Under the pieces are notes generated by a model. It ran no database searches. It saw only the letters and a list, made by a program, of their open reading frames with translations, and had not been told where the DNA came from. Positions 38,828 to 48,026 of a stretch of DNA of 64,000 bases are shown here, piece by piece; within the stretch, counting starts at the first letter, position 1, and each line of letters opens with the position of its first letter. Both the position numbers and the translations under genes were made by a program. The stretch is from Pirellulaceae bacterium (GTDB taxonomy: Bacteria; Planctomycetota; Planctomycetia; Pirellulales; Pirellulaceae), in NCBI GenBank assembly GCA_023382975.1, contig JAHDXO010000023.1, forward strand, positions 1 to 64,000, written 5' to 3'.

Positions 38828-39625
38828 ATGGCAAGTCCGTTTCCCGGCATGGATCCGTATCTGGAAGATTTCTGGCGCGACGTTCACGCCAGCCTGGTGA
38901 TTTACGCCCGAGATCAACTCCAGGGCCGTTTGCCCGGCAATTTGCGGGCTCGGGTCGAGGAACGCGTGGTCGTCGAACCGCTGGTATTGGACGACGAATT
39001 GCGGAGTGTGTATCCGGACATCCGCGTGGTCGAGCGAGGCCATGGCCCCGCGGTGGCTGTGGCACCCGAAACCGATGTGGCCATCGAGGAACCATTGATC
39101 GTGCGACTGGCCAGCGATCCCATGACGGAGACCTTCATCGAGATCATCGACGTGGGGTCCGGCAAGCAGGTGGTAACGGTGCTCGAAGTGCTGAACCTGT
39201 CGAACAAGCTGCCCGGCAGCAGCCAGGATCAATATCGGCGGAAGCGGCAGGAATTGACGGCAGGCCGGGTGAGTCTGGTGGAGATCGACTTGCTGCGAGA
39301 TGGTAAACGAGAGCTGAGCGTCCCTTACGACGTCATTCCACGAAACTACCGCACCACCTATCAAGTCTGCGTCCGCCGCGGTTGGCGACCGGATCGGGCG
39401 GAGATCTACAAGGTTCCGCTCCGCCAGCGACTGCCCATCGTCCGAGTGCCGCTGCGCGAGACCGACCCGGACGTGATGCTCGATCTGCAAGCCCTGATCG
39501 ACCAATGCTACCGCAACGGCGGTTACGACGACGACATCGATTACCGTCGCGATCCCGCCCGGCCACTGGATCCGGACGACGCCCGCTGGGCCGACGAACT
39601 GCTCCGCAGCCAAGGACGTCGCTGA
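38828..39625 (+). CDS. DUF4058 family protein
   Basis: The 265-residue product starts with the DUF4058 signature SPFPGMDPYLE, then LQGRLPGNLRARVEERV, IEIIDVGSGKQVVTVLEVLNLSNKL, YRRKRQELTAGRVSLVEIDLLRDG and VPLRQRLPIVRVPLRE. The family is widespread in cyanobacteria and planctomycetes and has no established function; a nuclease-like fold has been suggested by its E...K strands but I cannot verify it. ATG 38828 is preceded by GGAGG at seven bases. It follows the phosphorylase pair after 61 bases. Confidence 0.88.
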   Translation: MASPFPGMDPYLEDFWRDVHASLVIYARDQLQGRLPGNLRARVEERVVVEPLVLDDELRSVYPDIRVVERGHGPAVAVAPETDVAIEEPLIVRLASDPMTETFIEIIDVGSGKQVVTVLEVLNLSNKLPGSSQDQYRRKRQELTAGRVSLVEIDLLRDGKRELSVPYDVIPRNYRTTYQVCVRRGWRPDRAEIYKVPLRQRLPIVRVPLRETDPDVMLDLQALIDQCYRNGGYDDDIDYRRDPARPLDPDDARWADELLRSQGRR

Positions 39626-39684
39626 GTGTCGTCGACGACAGAGACGACAGGTCCCCGTTTCGTAAACATAAGAAAGGTCCGCCG

Positions 39685-42600
39685 ATGACCATGAAACAGG
39701 TCGGAATCCCCAGAATCGTAATCGTTCTTCTGTTTTCGTTCCTCGGCACCGCCGGCCTCACTAGGGCCGACTGGCTGGCGTACCGCGGTGATGCACAGCG
39801 GTCGGGACATACTTCCTCGGCGTTGGCTGCCGATCTTGCGCTGGCTTGGGTCCACCGCGCGCCGCATTCGCCGCAACCCGCGTGGCCTCGCAGCGATCGG
39901 ATGGCGTTCGACCGGGCGTACCAGATGGTCGCGGCAGGCGACCGGACGTTCTACGGCAGTTCGGCCGACGGCACGGTTCAAGCGTTGGATCTGGATACAG
40001 GGCAAGTCGTCTGGAAGTTTTCAACCGAAGGCCCCGTGCGGTTCGCGCCGGCCGTCTGGCAAGACCGCTTGTTCGTCGCCAGCGACGATGGCTTCCTGTA
40101 CGCATTGCGGTCCGAAGACGGTCACGTCCTGTGGAAGGTGCGCGGCGGACCGGATCATCGCATGACGCTGGGAAACGAGCGTTTGATTTCGAAGTGGCCC
40201 GCGCGCGGCGGTCCGGTGGTAGTGGACGATCGCGTGTATTTCGCCGCCGGCATTTGGCCCAGCGAAGGGATCTACCTGTATGCCCTGGACGCGGCCACGG
40301 GCCGTGTCGTCTGGTGCAACGACGATTCGGGCGGAATGTACATGCCACAGCCGCATGGCGGTGCGAATGCCAACAGCGGGATCGCCGCGCAAGGCTATCT
40401 GGCCGTTGCGGGCGACCTGCTGCTCGTGCCCACCGGCCGCGCCGTCCCGGCGGCATTCGACCGGCACACCGGCAAGTTCGCGTATTTCCACTTGCAGCGA
40501 TACGGGCAGGATGGCGGCGCCGAACTGACAGCGACCGGCCCCTTGTTCTTCAACAGCGGCCACGCCTTCCTGGCAGAGAACGGTGACAAAGTGTTCCGAG
40601 TCGGCCCCGGACGGCTGGTCGCGGGGCCCGATCGGTTTGTCCTGTCGAGTGCCAAGGGGCTCGAAGTCGGCACGGTCGAAGCCACCGAGACGGTGGATCG
40701 CCGAGGAAGCCCGACACCGACGTACGTTCTTCGGTCCGCTCAGACGTTCGCGGATGGAACGTCCGCTACGGCGTTGATCGTGGCTGGCGATGAAGCGATT
40801 TGTGGCCGCGATGGTCGACTGGAAGTCATCCCGCTGGAAGGCCCGCAGGCGGGCAAGCCGCGATTCTCGGCTGAGGTCGAGGGCGCTGTGTGCGGCTTGG
40901 CTGTCTCGAGTGGGTGCCTGCTGGCCACGACCGACCGCGGAGTAATCTATGCGTTCCAGCCGACAAGACCGGGCCGGCTGACGGTGCCGCAGGAGATGCC
41001 TGTGGTGACCGTCGAGCGGACGAGCGACCCATACGGGCAGGCGGCCGAGGCGATTCTGCGGCAGAGCGAGATGACGGTCGGCTACTGTGTCGACTTGAAC
41101 TGCGGCGACGGACGATTGGCCGAGCAATTGGCGTTGCGCAGCGATCTGATGATCTACGCCGTCGACAGCGATCCGGCGATGGTTCACGCAGCGCGCCAGC
41201 GCCTGACCGCCGCAGGATTGTGGGGCTCGCGAGTGATGGTCCAGCAGCGTGATCCGACCGACACGGGATACCCGAGCTATTTCGCGGACATCATCGTGTC
41301 GGGTCGGTCAGTCGCGGAGGGGACAGACATCGTGCCGCGCGACGAATCGGCCCGCTTGCAGCGGCCTTACGGCGGTGTGCTGGCCATCGGCCATCCTGAG
41401 GAACTGCGGGTCCAGCGGCGCGACGAACTGGCTGGCGCCGGAAGTTGGACGCATCAGTACGCCGACGCGGCCAACACGTTGTGCAGCGGGGACACATTGG
41501 CCAGCGGACCGCTGGGCATGCAGTGGTTCCGCGATGTCGATTTCGATTTGCCCAACCGCCACGGCCGCGCACCGTCGCCACTGTACGACCGCGGCCGCCT
41601 GTTTCACCAAGGCTTGGACGGCATCGTCGCGGTCGACGCTTACAATGGCCGCGAACTGTGGCGGTACAGCATCCCCGGAGTATTGAAGGCCTACGATGGA
41701 GACGAACTGATGGGTACGGCCGGCACGGGCGGCAACCTGTGCGTCCATGGCGACACGGTGTACGTGCGCGACGGCGCGCGGTGCCTGCGCCTGGACGCCG
41801 CGTCGGGCAGGATGTTGGGCGAGTTGACTCCACCGCAGCGGTCGGACGGCCAGACGTGTACGTGGGGCTATCTGGCCGCCGCTGACGGAATCGTCTTTGG
41901 CACCGAGGCCAACGATCAGCACGTGGTCACTTATCGCTACGTGGCCAGCACGGGCGACATGTCGCGTCTGCTGACCGAATCGCACCGTCTGTTCGCCTTC
42001 GACGCAAAGTCCGGCGATCTGCTGTGGCAGTACCAGGCCGAGCACTCGATCCGCCACAACGCGATCGCCGTCACCGGCGGACGTGTGCTGCTGATCGATC
42101 GTCCGTTGGCCATGTTCGACCGTCAGAAGAAGCCCGAGTCGAAGGAGCATCCGACGGGCAGGTTGCTAGCGCTCGACGCCCGCACGGGCCGATTGGTTTG
42201 GCAATGCGACAAAGACATTTATGGCACGACGCTGGCGGCCAGCAGTGAGCACGGCGTGTTGTTGATGGGCTATCAGCCGACACGGTTCCGCCTGGATTCC
42301 GAATTCGGCGGACGCCTAGCGGCGTTCCGTCTGGAGGACGGCCAGCGGTTATGGGACATCCCGGCCAAATACGAATCGCGTCCGTTGATCAACGGCGACG
42401 TCGTCTACGCGCAGGGCGGAGCGTGGAAGCTGTTGACCGGCGAACCGGTTCCCTTCGACTTCGCCCGCTCCTACGCCTGTGGAATCCTGGCCGCGTCGCA
42501 GAAGATGATGGTCTTCCGCTCGGCGACACTCGGCTACTTCGAATTCGGCCGCGGGCAATTGGAGAACTACGGCGGCATCCGTCCCGGCTGCTGGATCAAC

Positions 42601-42705
42601 GCCATTCCGGCCGGCGGTCTGGTCCTGGTCCCCGACGCCTCGTCCGGCTGCCGCTGCAGCTACCTGAACCAAGCTTGGATCGCGCTGAGGCCCGCTGGCG
42701 AGTAA
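39685..42705 (+). CDS. Exported PQQ-like propeller protein with inserted methyltransferase-like domain
   Basis: The 1,006-residue product has a signal peptide (RIVIVLLFSFLGTAGLTRA, then DWLAYRG). Residues about 30-435 and 590-1,000 are PQQ-like propeller blades (VQALDLDTGQVVWKFST, LYALRSEDGHVLWKV, LLALDARTGRLVWQCDKD). Between them, about 440-580, is a class I SAM-methyltransferase-like segment: VDLNCGDGRLAEQLA (near 468) as motif I and IYAVDSDPAMVHAARQRL as motif II. The next segment, YPSYFADIIVSG, resembles motif IV. ATG 39685 follows AAAGG; the frame is open upstream to 39382 but that part is the shadow of the DUF4058 gene. Whether the inserted domain binds SAM outside the cytoplasm is unknown. 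Confidence 0.85.
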   Translation: MTMKQVGIPRIVIVLLFSFLGTAGLTRADWLAYRGDAQRSGHTSSALAADLALAWVHRAPHSPQPAWPRSDRMAFDRAYQMVAAGDRTFYGSSADGTVQALDLDTGQVVWKFSTEGPVRFAPAVWQDRLFVASDDGFLYALRSEDGHVLWKVRGGPDHRMTLGNERLISKWPARGGPVVVDDRVYFAAGIWPSEGIYLYALDAATGRVVWCNDDSGGMYMPQPHGGANANSGIAAQGYLAVAGDLLLVPTGRAVPAAFDRHTGKFAYFHLQRYGQDGGAELTATGPLFFNSGHAFLAENGDKVFRVGPGRLVAGPDRFVLSSAKGLEVGTVEATETVDRRGSPTPTYVLRSAQTFADGTSATALIVAGDEAICGRDGRLEVIPLEGPQAGKPRFSAEVEGAVCGLAVSSGCLLATTDRGVIYAFQPTRPGRLTVPQEMPVVTVERTSDPYGQAAEAILRQSEMTVGYCVDLNCGDGRLAEQLALRSDLMIYAVDSDPAMVHAARQRLTAAGLWGSRVMVQQRDPTDTGYPSYFADIIVSGRSVAEGTDIVPRDESARLQRPYGGVLAIGHPEELRVQRRDELAGAGSWTHQYADAANTLCSGDTLASGPLGMQWFRDVDFDLPNRHGRAPSPLYDRGRLFHQGLDGIVAVDAYNGRELWRYSIPGVLKAYDGDELMGTAGTGGNLCVHGDTVYVRDGARCLRLDAASGRMLGELTPPQRSDGQTCTWGYLAAADGIVFGTEANDQHVVTYRYVASTGDMSRLLTESHRLFAFDAKSGDLLWQYQAEHSIRHNAIAVTGGRVLLIDRPLAMFDRQKKPESKEHPTGRLLALDARTGRLVWQCDKDIYGTTLAASSEHGVLLMGYQPTRFRLDSEFGGRLAAFRLEDGQRLWDIPAKYESRPLINGDVVYAQGGAWKLLTGEPVPFDFARSYACGILAASQKMMVFRSATLGYFEFGRGQLENYGGIRPGCWINAIPAGGLVLVPDASSGCRCSYLNQAWIALRPAGE

Positions 42706-43135
42706 GAGTGACACTGAATGGCCGACCGCCGAAGAAAGGATGTCGTAGCGGCAGCCCCGAACATTGGTTGCCGCCAGAAATCGGCAGGGGGCCTGCGAGG
42801 CGTCAACATCAAAACGGCACATGTGCTTTCTGCTGTGCCCCGGTGCTAGTTCGCCACCACGAATTGGGCAAGCGCGGTGGGATTCTATGTTCCGCCGATC
42901 CAATTGCAGCACGGCTGATTTCGACAAGTATCCCGTTGGCCTGCCGACTGACGGATTCGGACGTGGCGACTCCTGACGGACGAGCAGACTAGCGGATCGC
43001 TTTGTCCGCAGTCGGTTGGCTTGTTGTGAGTTTCGCTTGCCGCTTGGTTGCCGCACGGGCGGACAGGGCTTACACTGCAAGTTGATCTCGTCGTCATGCT
43101 CGTCGGAGTGCTGATCCGCGTGGAGGGAATCGAAG
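42706..43135. other. Intergenic region upstream of the vgrG operon
   Basis: This 430-base gap contains no convincing gene. Its right part carries a strong promoter match (43048-43076) and the vgrG ribosome site GGAGG (about 43122-43126). Nothing else was recognised. Confidence 0.55.
43048..43076 (+). promoter_or_regulatory. Promoter of the T6SS effector operon
   Basis: TTGCCG (43048-43053) and TACACT (43071-43076) are separated by exactly 17 bases and lie about 60 bases upstream of vgrG. This is the best sigma70-type match I saw in the window, and it probably drives the plus-strand run 43136-53798. Confidence 0.5.
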
Positions 43136-45271
43136 ATGACTCTCAAGCAGGCCACTCGCTCGCTGAAGCTGTACACGCCACTGGGCGAAGACGCACTGTT
43201 GCTGACGGCGTTTCAGGGCCAGGAGGAGATGTCGCGACTGTTCCAATTCGACTTGGAGATGATCTCGGACAACAACGCCATCGCGGCCAAGGATCTGGTC
43301 GGAAAGAACGTCACGTTCTCGGTCGACCGAGCCGACGGCAGCGTGCGGCATTTCAACGGGTTTGTCAACCGCTTCGCCGCGGGCGACGAGGACGACGAGG
43401 GGCGGAGGAACTACCGAGCCCGCGTAGTGCCTTGGCTGTGGTTTCTGACTTGCACCTCCGACTGCCGGATCTTTCAGAAGAAGAAGATTCCGGACATCGT
43501 CGAGCAGATCTTCGGCGATCTGGGGTTCAGCGATTTCGACAAGTCCAAGATCAAGGGCTCGCATCCGCAGTGGGAGTATTGCGTCCAATACCGCGAAACA
43601 GATTTCGCGTTTGTGTCCCGCCTGATGGAGCAGGAGGGCATCTACTACTTTTTCAAGCACGAGCAGGGCAAGCACACGCTGGTGCTGGCGGACCAGAAGA
43701 CGGGCTACGAGAAGTGTGCGGAGAGCGAGGTCGATTTGCCGCGCGATTTCGGCACCGCCGCGATCGTTGATCACCTGACCAGTTGGGAACACGCTTACGA
43801 GTTCCGCACCGGCAAGTGGGCGCATACGGACTTCAACTTTGAAACGCCCAGCAACAACTTGATGACCAACGAACAGACGGTGATCCAGTTGCCCGGCGTC
43901 GACAAGTACGAGTACTACGACTATCCGGGCGAGTACGGAACCACGGGCGACGGGACGCCGCTGGCCAAGGTGCGCATGGAAGAACAGGAACTGGAGCACG
44001 ACGTGGTCCGCGGCGGCGGCACGTGCAAGTCGTTCTGCCCCGGCCACAAATTTTCGGTCGGCCAGCATCGTTCCAGCAACGAAGCGGGCATGGGCTACGT
44101 GCTCACGGCGGTCCGGCACTGGGCCGCCGAACCGCTGGGCTACGAGACGGGCAGCGACAGTTCGGGGCCGACGTACCGGAACACCTTTTCCTGCATCCCC
44201 GACTCCGTCGTCTTCCGGCCCGCCCGCGTCACTCCGAAACCCGTCGTTCGCGGTTGCCAGACCGCGATCGTCACCGGGCCGTCGGGCGAAGAGATCTATC
44301 CCGATAAGTATGGCCGCGTCAAGGTCCAGTTCCACTGGGACCGCGAGGGCAAGAAGGACGAGAACACGTCGTGCTGGATCCGCGTCTCGCAAGTCCACGC
44401 GGGCCAGGGCTGGGGGGCGATGCTCGTCCCGCGGATCGGCGAGGAGGTGATCGTCGATTTCCTGGAAGGCGATCCCGATCGGCCGATCATCATCGGCCGC
44501 GTCTACCATGCCGAGAACATGCCGCCGTACGACTTGCCCGGATCGATGAACCTGTACGGGATGAGATCCAACAGCACCAAGGGCGGCGGCGGTTACAACG
44601 AGTACGTCTTCGACGACACCAAAGGAAACGAACTGATCCGCGAGCACGGCCAGTTCGACAAGGACTCGACGATCGAACACGATCTTCGCGAGCATGTGCT
44701 GAACGACCGCAGCCGCGACGTGACGAACAACGAGACGATCCTGATCGGCGTCGATCGCACCAAGACGGTAGGCAACAACGAAACGCTGAACGTCGGCGCG
44801 AACCGCACTCGCAACGTGGGCGCCAACGAATCCGTCTCGGTCGCCATGAACCGCTCGCATACAGTCGGCGTCGCCGAGGCCATCACGGTGGGCGCTGCCC
44901 AAGCCATCACGATCGGCGCCGGGCAGGCCCTGACGATCGGCGCCGCCCAGGCGGTCACCGTCGGGGCGATGCAGACCGTCAGCGTCGGTGCCAGCCAGAG
45001 CATCGATGTGGGCGCAAACCTAACCGAGAACGTCGGCGGCAACCGATCGTCCACCGTGGGCAAAAACGAGACGGTTCGCGCCGGGAAGACGATCACCATC
45101 GAAGCCGGCGATCAGATCGCAATCAAGACGGGCAAGGCCAGCATCCTGATGAAGAAGGACGGGACGATCAACATCAGTGGCAAGGACATCACGATCGACG
45201 GCTCCGGCAAGATTACCGCCAAAGCCACGAAGGACATGGTTCTTAAAGGCAAGAAGATCCTGCAGAACTGA
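43136..45271 (+). CDS. vgrG: T6SS spike protein VgrG (TssI)
   Basis: The 711-residue protein forms the trimeric spike at the tip of the Hcp tube. It has the gp27-like part (about 15-340; LFQFDLEMIS, VPWLWFLTCTSDCRIFQ, WEYCVQYRETDFAFVSRLMEQEGIYYFF is the signature region), the gp5 OB-fold (about 370-470; YPDKYGRVKVQFHWDREG, VSQVHAGQGWG, GEEVIVDFLEGDPDRPIIIGRVY) and a C-terminal beta-prism of VG-containing repeats (about 525-680; TVGNNETLNVGANRTRNVG). ATG 43136 follows GGAGG. No separate catalytic extension is seen at the C-terminus, so it is a structural VgrG that would carry the effectors encoded downstream. Confidence 0.96.
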   Translation: MTLKQATRSLKLYTPLGEDALLLTAFQGQEEMSRLFQFDLEMISDNNAIAAKDLVGKNVTFSVDRADGSVRHFNGFVNRFAAGDEDDEGRRNYRARVVPWLWFLTCTSDCRIFQKKKIPDIVEQIFGDLGFSDFDKSKIKGSHPQWEYCVQYRETDFAFVSRLMEQEGIYYFFKHEQGKHTLVLADQKTGYEKCAESEVDLPRDFGTAAIVDHLTSWEHAYEFRTGKWAHTDFNFETPSNNLMTNEQTVIQLPGVDKYEYYDYPGEYGTTGDGTPLAKVRMEEQELEHDVVRGGGTCKSFCPGHKFSVGQHRSSNEAGMGYVLTAVRHWAAEPLGYETGSDSSGPTYRNTFSCIPDSVVFRPARVTPKPVVRGCQTAIVTGPSGEEIYPDKYGRVKVQFHWDREGKKDENTSCWIRVSQVHAGQGWGAMLVPRIGEEVIVDFLEGDPDRPIIIGRVYHAENMPPYDLPGSMNLYGMRSNSTKGGGGYNEYVFDDTKGNELIREHGQFDKDSTIEHDLREHVLNDRSRDVTNNETILIGVDRTKTVGNNETLNVGANRTRNVGANESVSVAMNRSHTVGVAEAITVGAAQAITIGAGQALTIGAAQAVTVGAMQTVSVGASQSIDVGANLTENVGGNRSSTVGKNETVRAGKTITIEAGDQIAIKTGKASILMKKDGTINISGKDITIDGSGKITAKATKDMVLKGKKILQN

Positions 45272-45274
45272 ACA

Positions 45275-45817
45275 ATGAATCTACAAAGCTCTCACGAAAC
45301 GGTATCCGCGGCAACCAGCGAGCATGCGCTGCCGTTGGAGGAACTGGTCCGCCAGGAACCGCGCGCCGACGACCGGCGCGCACGGAAGTCCGAATCCACG
45401 AAGGTGGCCGGCGCGGTCGTGGGTACGTTGATCGGCATCGACGATGCGGGGCGTCCGTTGGTCGTGTGCGGTCTCGCGCCGGGCGAAGCGCCGCGGCCGG
45501 CTCGATCGACCGTGCCGATCGCTCCGGGCGATGCCGGCCGCGAGGTGGTGCTGATGTTCGAAGCGGGCGATCCGACTCGCCCGTTGGTGCTGGGACTGAT
45601 CCAGACTCCGCCGTCGGCCGATGCGACTCCGTCCGTCACGGCGACGTTGGACGGCGAGCGATTGGTGTTGACCGCCGAACGCGAGATCGAGTTGAAATGC
45701 GGCAAGGCGAGCATCACACTCACCCAAGCCGGCAAAGTGCTGATTCGCGGCCAGTATGTACTCAGTCGCAGTTCGGGGGTCAACCGGCTCAAAGGCGGAG
45801 TCGTACACATCAATTAA
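45275..45817 (+). CDS. DUF6484 domain protein of T6SS clusters
   Basis: The 180-residue product shows the DUF6484 pattern VVGTLIGIDDAGRPLVVCG, a run of ARSTVPIAPGDAGREVVLMFEAGDPTRPLVLGL, and a C-terminal segment of beta strands (LTAEREIELKCGKASITL) similar to the VgrG beta-prism end. The family is found beside vgrG and is probably an adaptor or spike accessory. It starts three bases after the vgrG stop, indicating translational coupling. Confidence 0.8.
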   Translation: MNLQSSHETVSAATSEHALPLEELVRQEPRADDRRARKSESTKVAGAVVGTLIGIDDAGRPLVVCGLAPGEAPRPARSTVPIAPGDAGREVVLMFEAGDPTRPLVLGLIQTPPSADATPSVTATLDGERLVLTAEREIELKCGKASITLTQAGKVLIRGQYVLSRSSGVNRLKGGVVHIN

Positions 45818-45870
45818 CCGCCGGAAGCGAATAACCTCGTTTCGGCGACGGACATGGACTGCTACCCCGG

Positions 45871-46947
45871 GTGTCGGACATGTGGACTTTGAACAACAAC
45901 ACGCCATTCGCCGCCGAGCGCTGTTGGGTCCGGGACAGGGACGGCGCCGAGGTCTGGTTGGTGGCGGTCAAGGGCACGTTTGCCATCAAGCCAAATGACG
46001 CTCTCGCACTGGCGGAGGAGCAACCGCCGGTATGCTTGGCGCCTAAGTTCCTTGGAGATCCCTCGGCGTCGAGCCTGCTGTACGATTCCGACCTTCATCA
46101 CAAGAAACGTCGGACGGACGTGATCCTGCATGGCCACGCCTACGCGCCGCAGGGCAAACCGGCTACTCAGTTGGATGTTCGCTTGAAGGTTGCCGATTTG
46201 GACAAGACCGTGCGCCTGTTGGGCGACCGGGTTTGGGAAGAATCCCTTTTTGGAGTGAAACTGACCGACCCCAAGCCGTTCACCAAGATGCCGCTGACGT
46301 ACGAGCGGGCTTTCGGCGGCACCGACGCGATCGAGGAGGACCTCGGTCAACGGGGCTGGGAACCGCGCAATCCGATCGGCACCGGTTTCGCGGTCCGCAA
46401 AGAGCACCTGTTCGGCGCTCCCGCGCCGAATCTCGAACGCGCCGACCACTTGATCCACAATTGGAACGACCGTCCGGCCCCCGTCGGATTCGGGCCCATC
46501 CCCGGCCATTGGTCGCCGCGCGTCGAACTGGCGGGGACCTACGACGAAAAGTGGCAGCGAGAACGGCAGCCGCTACTCCCGGAGGACTTTGACGAACGCT
46601 TTTTCCAATGCGCACCGGCAGACCAGCAAACGCCGCAGTTTCTCAAAGGCGGCGAGTTGGTCGAGCTATCCAACCTGACCCCGGATGGACTTCTTCAATT
46701 CCGTCTGCCTCGCGCGACACTCGGCTTCACCACGCGGTTCGATGGCGGTGCTCGCGAAATGCACCGCGCCGATCTTCACACGGTGATTCTCGAACCCGAC
46801 TTTCCCCGCGTGAGCGTTGTCTGGCACACGCACTTGCCATGCCACCACAAGGCGTTGAAACTGCTGACCACGACCATCGAAATCAAACAGCGCATCATGG
46901 TCAGCGCCCGCGACCGCGAGGCCGCTCTTTGGATAACGGAGAGTTGA
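45871..46947 (+). CDS. DUF2169 T6SS accessory protein
   Basis: The 358-residue protein has the DUF2169 features: an N-terminal NNTPFAAERCWVRDRDG, VVKGTFAI-like strand (VAVKGTFAIKPNDAL), DVILHGHAYAP, PLTYERAFGGTD and RNPIGTGF in the middle. These proteins are encoded next to vgrG and PAAR-like effectors and are thought to act as effector adaptors or chaperones. The start is GTG 45871 or ATG 45880; neither has a clear ribosome site. Confidence 0.88.
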   Translation: MSDMWTLNNNTPFAAERCWVRDRDGAEVWLVAVKGTFAIKPNDALALAEEQPPVCLAPKFLGDPSASSLLYDSDLHHKKRRTDVILHGHAYAPQGKPATQLDVRLKVADLDKTVRLLGDRVWEESLFGVKLTDPKPFTKMPLTYERAFGGTDAIEEDLGQRGWEPRNPIGTGFAVRKEHLFGAPAPNLERADHLIHNWNDRPAPVGFGPIPGHWSPRVELAGTYDEKWQRERQPLLPEDFDERFFQCAPADQQTPQFLKGGELVELSNLTPDGLLQFRLPRATLGFTTRFDGGAREMHRADLHTVILEPDFPRVSVVWHTHLPCHHKALKLLTTTIEIKQRIMVSARDREAALWITES

Positions 46948-46952
46948 CGGCG

Positions 46953-48026
46953 ATGAGCACACGGGACGAAGAGGGATCTCGGGTATGCGTGGTTGGCATC
47001 GGCGCCGCGACGGCGGTCGGCGCTTCGGCGCCGGCATCGGCGGCAGCTGTCCGGGCCGGCATCGCCATGTTTGCGGACCATCCCTACATGATCAGTCGCG
47101 GCGGAGATCCGTACGTCGTGGCCATGGCGCCCTACGTAGCGGAAGACGCCGACCTTGATGAGCGATTCGCGACCCTTGCACTCTCGGCAGGCTCGGAAGC
47201 CTTGGAGACATTGAAAGAGCAGCCGGTCCAACCGGGTGAGCTGCCCGTCGTGCTTTGCCTACCTTCGGACCGCCCGGGGCTTCCCAACGATGCAGCCGCC
47301 CGTTTGGCCAACCGGCTGGCAAGTTCCTTTCACGTGGCCCGCGTCAAGTTGTTTCCCAACGGTCATTCGGCCGGTCTGATGGGCATCGACTACGCCTGTC
47401 GTTCGATCCGTACCGGCAAGGCGGAATTCTGTTTGGTCGGGGGCGTGGACTCCTATCTCGACCCGGACACGCTGGACTGGTTGGAGGGGTGCGAACAAGT
47501 TCACAACGTCCAAAACGCTTGGGGCTTCATCCCCGGCGAAGGGGCCGGCTTCTCGCTGCTTTGCTCCGAGGCAGCGGCCAGCCGCTACGAACTGGACGTC
47601 CTCGGATATCTGCTCAGCGTTGGTGTCGCGCAGGAGGAGAATCGCATCAAAACGGAAACGGTTTGCATCGGCAAAGGGCTCACGAAGGCGGTCGATGACG
47701 CATTTCAATCGCTTGCTTCGCCCGACACGCTGATCGACGACACGATATGCGATCTGAACGGCGAAGCCTATCGAAGCGACGAGTTCGGCTTCATGCTCGC
47801 GCGCCTGTCCGAGCACTTTTCCGATGCGACCGATTATCAGGCTCCCGCCGACTGTTGGGGAGACGTTGGCGCCGCCTCCGGACCATTGTTCGTGGCCCTG
47901 GCGGCCATGGCGGCCATGAAGGGATACGCCAAAGGTCCCAATACGCTGCTGTGGACAAGTTCCGAAGGCGGAGACCGCGCCGCCGCGGTCTTCGAATCGA
48001 AGTCACGGAAAACAGGGAGAAATTGA
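46953..48026 (+). CDS. Ketosynthase-like (thiolase fold) protein without nucleophilic cysteine
   Basis: The 357-residue product has a beta-ketoacyl-synthase-like fold: VCVVGIGAATAVGAS at the start, FPNGHSAGLMGIDYACRSI at the nucleophile position, GKAEFCLVGGVDSYLD and the diagnostic PGEGAGFSLL. The active-site cysteine of the usual TACSS-like motif is replaced (NGHSAG), and catalytic histidines are not evident, so it is likely an inactive binding protein. Similar genes occur in T6SS clusters beside DUF2169 and DUF4150. It starts at ATG 46953, five bases after the DUF2169 stop, with GGAGAG upstream, and its TGA overlaps the next ATG. Confidence 0.75.
   Translation: MSTRDEEGSRVCVVGIGAATAVGASAPASAAAVRAGIAMFADHPYMISRGGDPYVVAMAPYVAEDADLDERFATLALSAGSEALETLKEQPVQPGELPVVLCLPSDRPGLPNDAAARLANRLASSFHVARVKLFPNGHSAGLMGIDYACRSIRTGKAEFCLVGGVDSYLDPDTLDWLEGCEQVHNVQNAWGFIPGEGAGFSLLCSEAAASRYELDVLGYLLSVGVAQEENRIKTETVCIGKGLTKAVDDAFQSLASPDTLIDDTICDLNGEAYRSDEFGFMLARLSEHFSDATDYQAPADCWGDVGAASGPLFVALAAMAAMKGYAKGPNTLLWTSSEGGDRAAAVFESKSRKTGRN

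Noticed and set aside
43094..44902. 602-codon minus-strand frame
   Set aside because: Antisense to vgrG, whose plus-strand motifs are unambiguous.
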